Origin: Penumbrarchaeum sp964445525
GTDB taxonomy: Archaea; Thermoplasmatota; Penumbrarchaeia; Penumbrarchaeales; Penumbrarchaeaceae
Reading direction: 5' to 3'
Length of the DNA stretch: 64,000 nt
NCBI GenBank assembly: GCA_964445525.1
Contig: CAYULA010000003.1
Coordinates: forward strand, 53,474-117,473
Below are positions 32,997-42,600 of this stretch, piece by piece. Numbering within the stretch: the first letter of the stretch is position 1; each line of letters opens with the position of its first letter. The notes under the pieces were generated by a model, which worked only from the letters and a program-made list of their open reading frames with translations, searched no databases and was not told where the DNA came from. A program made the position numbers and the translations under genes.

Positions 32997-34652
32997 GTGT
33001 CAAAGAATGTCTTCAGTTTCATTGTTGGCGGAAAGGCAGGTGAAGGTGTAAAGAAAGCAGGGACCTCTGCCATGAACCTCTTTCGAAAAAACGACCTCCA
33101 GGTATTCCTGATGGACGATTACATGAGCCTCATCCGAGGAGGCCACAACTTCTCTGTCGTATCTGCCTCCGATGAGAAAATCACGAGCCATTACATCAAA
33201 GCGGACCTGGTAGTATCCCTTGACAAGAGGAGCTACGACCTGCACGGGGAACACCTCCTTGAAGATGGCATACACGTTTACAACTCCGACGAGATAGACG
33301 ATGGAGAAGGCACAGGTATCCCGCTGTATTCCGAAGCGAGGAAGTTCCCCAATCCCTCTCTTAGATTGGGAGTGGGAGCGGTGGCGGTTCTGGCGGCAGT
33401 CACGGGAATAAGTAAAAATAAATTGAAGGATCTGATAAACGAGGAATACCCCAGGGACCTCGAAAACAACGTGGCTTACGCAAATGTGATCCATGACCTG
33501 ACAAAGGAAAAGGTTGACCCGAGGGAGCTTCCCAAAGGAAAGGAAACCGGTTCCGTTTTATCCGGAAACGAGGCGATAGCACTGGGAGCTGCCGCAGCGG
33601 GACTGGATGCATATTTTGCCTACCCCATGACCCCGGCTTCATCGATCCTACACTACTATGCAAAGCATGACAGGGAGCTCGGGATCGCAACCGTTCATCC
33701 CGAAAGCGAGGTGGGTGTTGCCAACATGGCTGTAGGCTCCGCTTTCGCGGGAGCCAGGACCATGGTGGGCACCTCCGGGGGAGGATTCGCTCTGATGGAG
33801 GAAGCACTTTCCCTCGCAGGAATGTGTGAGGTGCCTCTTCTGTGTATTATGTCATCGAGACCGGGACCATCCACCGGTGTACCAACCTACACAGAGCAGG
33901 CGGACCTGGAATTCGCACTTCATCAAGGCCATGGGGAGTTCCCCAGAATTGTCGCATCTCCCGGATCCATCGAGGAAGCCTTCTATCTCTCAGGAGAGCT
34001 CCTGGACCTCGCCTGGAAATACCAGGCGGTTGCGACCCTTCTCACCGAGAAGCATCTCTCCGAGAGCAGGATAACACTGAATATTGACCCTTCCAAAGTG
34101 AAGGAAGCGGGTGGATCCGAATACAAGGGTAAAGGGGAATATTACCGTTACAAGATAACCGATGACGGGATCTCTCCCATGCTTTTCCCTCCGTCAAAGG
34201 AACTTATCAAGGTCAACTCCTACGAGCATGACGAGAAAGGGATCACAACAGAGGACCCTGACTGGATCGTCAAGATGCACGACAAGAGGAACAGAAAGGG
34301 AGAAACCCTGCTCAAGGCTCTGAGGGAAATGAAAACCGTGAATGTTTTCGGTGAAGGGGGACCCGTGATCTTCACCTACGGATCAACAACGCTCTCGGTC
34401 CTGGAGGCCCTCGATTGGGGAGGATTGAAGGCAAGGGTAATCCAGCCAATCTACCTCAGACCTTTCCCTGTCTGGGAGCTAAAAGAATATTTGGAAAATG
34501 ATGTGATAGTGGTGGAGCAGTCATCCACGGAACAATTCTCCAATCTGTTGAAGGAAAAAGCGGGTATCGAGGTCAAGAAGGTAATCAAGAGGTATGACGG
34601 GAGGCCCTTCGATCCCAGAGAACTGGCTGACCAATTGAAGGAGGTGGTCTGA
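32997..34652 (+). CDS. korA: 2-oxoacid:ferredoxin oxidoreductase, fused gamma-alpha subunit
   Basis: A 551-residue subunit of the enzyme that oxidatively decarboxylates 2-oxoacids to acyl-CoA with ferredoxin as acceptor. The N-terminal gamma domain (1-180) has GGKAGEGVKKAGTSAM and DDYMSLIRGGHNF. The alpha domain (190-550) has GNEAIALGAAAAGLDAYFAYPMTPASSI and the HPESEVGVANMAVGSAFAGARTM region. The gamma-alpha fusion is the usual archaeal two-subunit form. Whether 2-oxoglutarate, pyruvate or several oxoacids are used cannot be decided. It starts with GTG and is coupled to korB (stop TGA, one base, then ATG). Confidence 0.93.
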   Translation: MSKNVFSFIVGGKAGEGVKKAGTSAMNLFRKNDLQVFLMDDYMSLIRGGHNFSVVSASDEKITSHYIKADLVVSLDKRSYDLHGEHLLEDGIHVYNSDEIDDGEGTGIPLYSEARKFPNPSLRLGVGAVAVLAAVTGISKNKLKDLINEEYPRDLENNVAYANVIHDLTKEKVDPRELPKGKETGSVLSGNEAIALGAAAAGLDAYFAYPMTPASSILHYYAKHDRELGIATVHPESEVGVANMAVGSAFAGARTMVGTSGGGFALMEEALSLAGMCEVPLLCIMSSRPGPSTGVPTYTEQADLEFALHQGHGEFPRIVASPGSIEEAFYLSGELLDLAWKYQAVATLLTEKHLSESRITLNIDPSKVKEAGGSEYKGKGEYYRYKITDDGISPMLFPPSKELIKVNSYEHDEKGITTEDPDWIVKMHDKRNRKGETLLKALREMKTVNVFGEGGPVIFTYGSTTLSVLEALDWGGLKARVIQPIYLRPFPVWELKEYLENDVIVVEQSSTEQFSNLLKEKAGIEVKKVIKRYDGRPFDPRELADQLKEVV

Positions 34653-34653
34653 G

Positions 34654-35493
34654 ATGGCGGATGATCTCACAACCGATGCGGAATGCACCTGGTGCCCGGG
34701 ATGCGGCAACTTCGGTCTCTTCGAGGCCGCAAAAAAGGCCATAAGAAAACTGGAAGAGGATGGAACCCCGAGATCAAAGATCGTGATGGTTGCCGGTATC
34801 GGATGCGGTCCGAAGATATTCGATTACCTGGCAATATCGGGAGTATATGCGCTCCACGGCAGGGAAGTCTCAACAGGGCAGGGGATCAAGATAGCCAATC
34901 CCGACCTGAAGGTATTAGTCTTCGGAGGTGACGGAGGAATCATGGGAGAGGGCCTGGAACACTTGATGTTCGCTGCCAAGAGGAACATCGACATCACGGT
35001 TGTTGTCCACGATAACGGTGTGTACGGATTGACCACGGGCCAGTTCACACCTCTGTCCACAAAAGGCTTCAAAGGCAGGTCCACACCGAGAGGATCCATC
35101 GAGGAACCTTTCAATCCTCTTACACTAATGATCGAAGCCGGTGCAAGCTACGTTTCAAGAGGATTCACAGTGAAGATGGATCATCTTGCTGACCTCATAA
35201 GGGGAGGTGTCGATCACAAAGGATTCTCCTTCGTGGATGCACTCCAGCCGTGCCACACCTTCAACAACACCTACAAACTCTATTCTCAGATCACAGAAGT
35301 CATGGAAGAGGTCCCCGAAAACAGGGAAGCTGCGGTGAAGATGGCATTGAAGGAGGATAAATGGCCTATAGGACTCTTCCTTAAAGAGAATAGGCCCGAA
35401 TACACTGAACTTCTTCTTGATGGTAGAAATCCTTCTCGTAAAAAGACGGACAGAAAGAAGAGATTGGAAGCCGTATCAAAATTGATCGGTTGA
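34654..35493 (+). CDS. korB: 2-oxoacid:ferredoxin oxidoreductase, beta subunit
   Basis: A 279-residue thiamine-pyrophosphate-binding beta subunit. The 4Fe-4S cysteines appear in CTWCPGCGNFG (about 11-21). TPP binding is seen in VFGGDGGIMGEGLEHL (about 89-104) and NGVYGLTTGQFTPLS (about 122-136). The second cysteine region ends DALQPCHTFN. It forms the catalytic unit with KorA, one base upstream. Together they feed reduced ferredoxin to the cell, plausibly in part to a hydrogenase matured by the hyp genes, though that link is inference. Confidence 0.94.
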   Translation: MADDLTTDAECTWCPGCGNFGLFEAAKKAIRKLEEDGTPRSKIVMVAGIGCGPKIFDYLAISGVYALHGREVSTGQGIKIANPDLKVLVFGGDGGIMGEGLEHLMFAAKRNIDITVVVHDNGVYGLTTGQFTPLSTKGFKGRSTPRGSIEEPFNPLTLMIEAGASYVSRGFTVKMDHLADLIRGGVDHKGFSFVDALQPCHTFNNTYKLYSQITEVMEEVPENREAAVKMALKEDKWPIGLFLKENRPEYTELLLDGRNPSRKKTDRKKRLEAVSKLIG

Positions 35494-35500
35494 TTCGGGA

Positions 35501-36460
35501 TCAGGCCGATATCTCGAACTCTTCCTCTTCATTTTCTTCTTTTAATCTCTCCTTGAGTGGCTTGGTTGAAGATGATGGTATCTCCACTATGGTCTCTTCA
35601 TCCTTTTCGGGAGTTCTCCTTCCGTTGGAGGTAAGTGCACCCTTCCTGCTCTTTTTCTTTTTAGGGTCCCTCAATTTTGGTCTGACGTATTTTTCCTCTC
35701 CGGGGTGCTTTTCAAGGGATTCCTCCTTGACATTCTTTTTCTGAACCTGTTTTATTACCTGCATATCCGTTCTGGGCTTAGCAAATACATCTCCCACCCT
35801 GGATGAGGAATCCTTCCATGATGTCAATCTGAGATAGAGATTATCGGAGTAAGAACACACATATTTATCCTCCGAGGACCTCAACTTCTTCAGCTTCTCA
35901 ACGGTGTCGAATCTAATGATCTCGTTCTGGTATCCCGCTTTTTCCATCTCCGATAGGGCCATCAAGGTGTAGCAGATCAGATTGTCGTCGAATGTATCCA
36001 CCTGATCTATCAGTTCCGGGATGCCCTCCTCGATGGAGACTATCGGCCCGTTGCCGTTGGATATGGATTCGGGAAGACAGAATGTAATCCAGCTTCTGAG
36101 GTCGAGGTCTGCTCCGTGAAGCATCCTCACCATATGAGTTGTGTTTCTTTCCGTGAGGAATTCCTTCCCCTTTCCCCAGGAGACGAACCTTATCAGGAGT
36201 TTTAAGGCCTTTCTCTTGGATTTTTCACCGCTATTTTCCAAAATATCCTCGATTCTGGTAACAATATCGGCTTCAATCATCATCTTGAGATAGCCATCGC
36301 TTTCGTACTCGTCAAGATAGTCCAAGATATAGGGTGTCAGGTTTGCAGGAGCAACCTTCAACGCATTGACGAGGCCCCTCACTTCCTTTGATCTGTGCAT
36401 TTTCTTTATGCCGTGGAGGGTTGTGGGCCCTTTACCTAGAAGTAGATCTCCAATACCCAA
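35501..36460 (-). CDS. Unknown helical-repeat protein with charged tail
   Basis: A 319-residue soluble protein. Residues 1-215 look all-helical with repeated hydrophobic spacing, like ARM/HEAT repeats (ILDYLDEYESDGYLKMMIEAD, ALKLLIRFVSWGKGKEFL). From about 230 it is strongly charged and probably disordered (KKKKSRKG, EENEEEEFEI). No catalytic motif is seen. The start is TTG at 36460, with GGAGG eight bases upstream and no nearby ATG. It converges on korB with a 7-nt gap and follows the giant surface gene on the same strand. A binding or scaffold role is likely. Confidence 0.75.
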   Translation of the reverse strand: MGIGDLLLGKGPTTLHGIKKMHRSKEVRGLVNALKVAPANLTPYILDYLDEYESDGYLKMMIEADIVTRIEDILENSGEKSKRKALKLLIRFVSWGKGKEFLTERNTTHMVRMLHGADLDLRSWITFCLPESISNGNGPIVSIEEGIPELIDQVDTFDDNLICYTLMALSEMEKAGYQNEIIRFDTVEKLKKLRSSEDKYVCSYSDNLYLRLTSWKDSSSRVGDVFAKPRTDMQVIKQVQKKNVKEESLEKHPGEEKYVRPKLRDPKKKKSRKGALTSNGRRTPEKDEETIVEIPSSSTKPLKERLKEENEEEEFEISA

Positions 36461-36627
36461 ATGGATTTCCTCCGAGAGATTGTGAAAGCAGTCGGGAAAC
36501 AGCCTTCACCTTCAAATCGTACTTCATGATTAATAAATCCTGTTGTACGAACATATATTGTCAAACTATTTCTATCAAAGCTGAAATCGACATGCGTCAA
36601 GTTTTGGGAAGGTTGATTTGTTAGGTA

Positions 36628-39600
36628 TCATTCGTTTTCCGGGTCCTTCTGATCTGCCTCTTCTGTGACTGTTGATTCATTACTGGCTTCAGTAACCTCA
36701 GATGAGGGTTCCTGAATTTCTTCGGTTTCATGGTTAGAATCACCCTTCCCGGAACCTTTCAGCAGGAAAAGAGCCAGGAAAACAATGGCCAGTATTGCAA
36801 GAATTGCAATTATAATGAAGAATACAGGATTGGTCCCCTTCTCCTCCGGCTCGGAGTTGTCCTCTGTGGGAGAGGTCCTGCCGTTGAACTCTTCCAGGTT
36901 TGTGATCCCGTCGTTGTCAAGGTCCTTCATCGCGTCGGAGGGGTCCTCGGGATCTAGATCATGGAGGTCCTCCCACCAGTCGGGCATTCCGTCGGAATCG
37001 GTATCCGTTTCTTCCGTGGGTATGATAACTTCGGGGACCTCGGAGACGTTCACATTGAATGACATCTCTATGGTTTCGGTTCCATCCGATGCTGTTACTG
37101 TAACGACGTAGGAACCTGGTTGAGGCATATTGCACAGTATCATCCCGGTGTCAGGGTTGATGCTTATGGAGAGGTCCGGTGTGGATGATATGGTGTAGGT
37201 CAATGTATCACCATCAGGATCCTCAGCGCTTGCATAGTCGGTTAGAAGTTCCTCCTCGGTCATGTTCCAGTCACCCGGGACCATTTTCCATGTCGGTTCG
37301 TCGTTGGTGTTCTGTACATTCAGCATGAATGAGATGGAATCGGTCTCATCTGCGATGTCTGTTACCATGATCTTGATCCAGTGCTGGCCGACATTATCGT
37401 TTGTGGGTGTTCCGGTGACGAGACCCGTGTCGGGATCTATGTTGAGCCAATCCGGACCGGATAAGGACCACTGCAGCTGTTCACCTTCATCAACATCATC
37501 CACTTCAACCTGCATTGTGTAGGGTTCATCTTCGGTGGCAAAAGCAACCGGATCGGAAACGATCCTTGGCGGATCATTGGTATTTGAAACAATGATGAGG
37601 AAATAGAGATGATCGTATCCGTTGTCCCCGTCGTATACTGTGATATTGACATAGAAAGAACCTATGTCGGAGTTATCGGGAACACCCTTGAGAGTGTCAA
37701 CATCCAGTGATAACCATGATGCATTCGTGTCAAGTGCCCACTGGAAGAAGGTGGTTCCCGGATCGATGTCCGATGCGGTAAGTCTGAGGTAATAATCTTC
37801 ATCTTCTTCTATCTCCGTGAGAGGTTCGGTGATTATCACCGGGTCATCATTTGTATTTCTCACTATCATTTCCAATTCAATGGTGGAGGATCCTCCATTC
37901 CCGTCCGATACGGAGATAGATACTTCTTGTGCGCCGATATTATCGTTTGTGGGTGTGCCGGTGAGAATTCCCGTTTCATGGTCAATTGTGAGCCAAGCCG
38001 GACCGGAGATCAAATCCCAGGTAAGTTCATCATTTGTCGGGTCCTGATCCTCGGCTTCCAGGGTGTATTCATACTCCTCATCCTCGGTAGCTGCCGGAAG
38101 TGAATCAACAGTGAAATACGGATTGTCATTTGTATTGATCACTTCCACGATGAATTCCCTCCAGTCAGATCCGCCATCACCATCTCTCAGTGTGATGTTG
38201 ACCCTGAAGAGGCCCACATCATCGTTGGTGGGAGTGCCATGCAAGTGGTTTCCGTCAAGTGAAAACCAGGTTGCATTTGTCTCCATGGACCACTGGAAGG
38301 TTGTTGGTGTCGGGTCGATATCAACAGCAGAGAAATGGACCGAGTATTCCGAATCCTCATTGACCGTGGAGGGTGGTGTCCTTGTTGTTATTTCGGGATC
38401 ATCGTTGGTGTTTTCCACGGTGATCGTGAACTCCTTCCAATCAACTCCTCCGTTCCCGTCTTTTACGGAAACGTTGATCGAATGAGGTCCTACATGATCA
38501 TTTGTGGGTGTCCCGTTCAGCCATCCGGTATTGCTGTCCATCGATAACCAGGAAGGTCCTGTCTCAAGGGCCCATATCAGATCATCTGAAGTCGGATCGG
38601 GATCGACTGCTGAAAGCAATGAAGAATAGAGCAGGTCCTCGGTTGCTATTGTATCGGGGGTGAATGTGAAAACCGGATTGTCGTTGGTGTTGATCACCGA
38701 TACGGTGAAGTTCAGCCAGTCCGATCCTCCGTGTCCATCCCTGACGGATATATTGACCCAGTATGAACCCACATCTCCATTTTTCGGATTACCATGGAGA
38801 TGGTTTCCGGTCAATGCAAGCCATGAAGCATCTGTCTCCATCGACCAATGGAATGAAGTGGAAACGGGATCGATGTCGCCGGCCTCGAAGTATATTGAAT
38901 AAACGGAATCTTCATTGACGGCCCCCGGAGGGATGGTTGTAATGGTCGGATCGTCATTGGTGTTTTCAACCGTGACCGTGAACTTCAACCAGTCCCACGC
39001 CCCGTTTCCGTCACTCACGGAAACATTGACAACATAGGTTCCTACGTCATCGTTTTCAGGGGTTCCGTTCAACCATCCCGTACCGGGATCCATTGTTAAC
39101 CAATCAGGTCCTGTCACCAGGTTCCATGTGAATGTGTCATTTGTGGGATCGATATCGGATGCAACTAATTGTGTTGAATAGAGAAGATCCTCCGTTGCAT
39201 TTCCATCGGGTGTTGAGGTGATCATCGGTGCATCGTTTGTGTTATGAACTGTCAGGTCAAACTCCGTTGATACCGATACCTGCCTTGCATCGGTGCAGGT
39301 GATCTTTACATGATATATTCCCACATGGGAATTCAGAGGGGTTCCCGATAGAGTCCCGTTGGTATTCATTATCAACCATGCTGCATCCGTTGTCAGGGCC
39401 CATGTGGAATATGTTTGTCCGGGTAGATCACTGGAAGAGGTGTAATGAACAGAATACAATGTGTCCTCGTATGCATCCTCCACGTTCTCGGTGATAATTA
39501 CAGGGTCCGGGTATTCCAAATAATCGAGATAGGGATAGGTCCTTCCCTCCACTATGTTCCAGATGCTGAAATCCCATCCCGCATCGGAGAAGGTATCCTT

Positions 39601-42600
39601 TTCCATCATGTTGGAAGTGGACTTACCCATTCCTCCCGAGGATGAGGTTGTCCCGGAAGTGATGTTGTCGTAGAAGCAATCCGTTACTGTATCCTGATTG
39701 GATCCGCAGAAGCCTCCGGTGTTTGATAAACCATTGACCGAACCGGCCGAATAGCAGTATTCGATGTCGGACATAACATTGTTCTTTCCGCAGAAACCTC
39801 CAACGGATGTATTTCCCACAACATCGGAAATGGAATAGCAGTTCTTGATGGTACCATGGAAGTTCTCACCCACCAGGCCCCCTGCATTGGAACCGGTGGA
39901 ATTGACATCTCCTGTTGAATAGCATTCTTGGATGTTTCCGAGGTTCCTGCCAACAAGGCCCCCAACCTCAGAACCTCCCCACACATCTGCATTCGAAAAT
40001 GAAGTGGAAATGGTTCCAGAACCGCCATCACCAACAAGTCCCCCGATGTAGAGGTCATCTCCATGTACGTTTCCTGTTGAATGGCAATCCCGGATGCTGC
40101 CGTAACCGTTCTCACCTGTCAATCCTCCGATCTTCATGTGTCCTCCGGTTAGATTCACATCAACAGCAGATCCTATTACTGTCCCCCGGAAATTGTCACC
40201 CACAAGACCTCCGGTCATGTTCATTCCGTAAACCGTTCCTGTTGCAGAGCAGTTCTCCACAGTCGCCTGGATATTACTTCCGGCAAGTATTGCAGTCCGG
40301 TAGTTGCCGCCGTGAATTTCAGCCTCCAACAGATTGATCTCCTTTACATGGCCAGTCTGATATATTCCGGCAAACAGACCGTTGTTATCGGATGAGGTCC
40401 TGTTTATGAATAGATCCGTGATATTGTATCCGTTCCCGTCGAATTTTCCCACGAACCTGTCGAACCAGTCCCCGATCGGATCGAAACCCCCTTCCCAAAG
40501 ATGCGTTTCACTCGCATCGAGATCATCTATCATGTAGAATTGTCCGTCCAGATCATGTTCGATATTTTGGAGGTCTCTCAAGTTGTGGATCGGATATGGT
40601 TCGGGATCGGTCCATCTGAGAAAAGGATAGGTTTTGTTATCAAACAACCACCATACATCATCCAGGGACCATTTGGCAAATGTTTCCATTGTCATCATGT
40701 CCCTTGTGTTATTTCCGGTCCCTCCGGCAGTTGTGTTCATTTCTGATGTGTGATTATCGAAGAAACAATCGGTTATCGTTCCTGAATTGCTGCCGGAGAA
40801 TCCTCCGACATTGATGTTTCCGGAAGCTTCCCCGGTACTGTAACAATCGTTTATTGTTCCGTCATTGAGTCCAGAAAACCCTCCGATATGATCGCTTCCG
40901 GAACCCGCTCCAAGTGCATAACCTGTAGAGTAACAGTTGCTGATGGTTCCCGCGTTCTCTCCGACGAATCCTCCTATCCCGTCATCTGTTCCGATCGCAT
41001 CAGCAGTGCTGAAACATTGTGATATGGTACCTTCATTGTATCCTGCGAAACCACCTGCATAATCTCCGTTGATTCCGGTAGAATTGGAATTCCCGACAGA
41101 AAAGCTCCTTATCGCCTCACCGGTATTGGATCCCATCAATCCTCCGACATTTCTTTCTCCCGCTGCCAACCCTTCGGAGGTGCAATCCGAAACGGAGCCT
41201 TCGTTCTTTCCTATCAGTCCACCCACGTAATTACCGGTTCCCACAACATCACCGGTATTGGTGCAGTTGTTAACAACGCTAGATTGGTAGGTCTCGGTAT
41301 TCTTTCCCACAATTCCACCGAGGTGTTTGCTTCCATTTACCCTCGATGATGAGATGCAGACGGATATGGTCCCATGGTAAGCCTGTCCTGCAATTCCACC
41401 TACCATATCGATGCCGTTGATCGTAACATTGGAACTGCAGTTTTTGATAATCGCATCATTATTGTATCCTGCTATACCTCCGGTGGAATTCCTCCCTTCT
41501 ATGTTCCCAGATACTAAGCAGTCAGTAACCTCACTGTCAAAATTGTGTCCGATTATACCCCCCGTGTAATCATCCCCTATCACGAGGCAGGTCGATTTAC
41601 ATGAATCGATCTCCGAACCATCCGTATTGTAGCCGACCGTTCCACCCACCCTGTCCAGACCAGTGACATTTCCCGAACTTACGCAATTTTTCACCGTTCC
41701 GCCGTTGTTCTCTCCGGCAACTCCTCCGATCTGTCCGGCCGTGGCATTTACATTTCCCGATGATGATGAGTTTGATATGGTGCCAGTGTTGCATCCTATC
41801 AGTCCTCCCACATTAAAGCCCCCTCTGATATTCGATGAGGAAATGCAGAGGTCCACAGAACCCGAATTGTGGCCTGCGATACCACCCGATGCTTCCACGT
41901 TGTTGACAACATTTGAAAATACGTTGCATCCGGTAATATCTCCTTTCATATTGTATCCTGTGATCCCTCCTGTATTGCAGGACCCTGAAACTCTTCCTTC
42001 TGATGTGCAGTTCATGATACTTCCGGAATTGTGTCCTGCAATGCTACCCGCATTATCCGGGGAATTCGTGGTATTGGATGGTGTATCGTAGGGAATCGGT
42101 GAATTCCCAAAGGTTCCGTCCCTGCCGTTTCCTGACAGGTCGCTGATGCCGTCTTTCTCGATCTTCGTTGAAAGATATAGATCATCGGTTGACGCTTCTA
42201 TCCATCCGTTGTACGATGATATCTCGGATATTGAAAGCTCTCTTTGCAACCAGGCGTGATGAGCAAATGTTATGTCCACTTCGGAGTAAAGATCACCTAC
42301 TACCCACATTGGATCCACCTGCTGTCCCCCGAAGTATAATTCGTTGGTATTCGAACTGTCATCCATCGCCCCAATTGTGGAGTCGCTGTCCACCATGGTT
42401 CCGTTCACATAAAGCCTGTATTCATCATCCGGTGAATCATAAACAACGCAAATGGTATACCACACTCCCTCATCGACGTATATGCCGCTATCGCCGTTGT
42501 CCATCGTGAGTGATTTCCATCCACCCTTGTTTAGCCACACGTAAATATTACCTGTCGTTGTGCCGGTCCTTATCTGGAACGCCACATCGCCCTCCTTGTC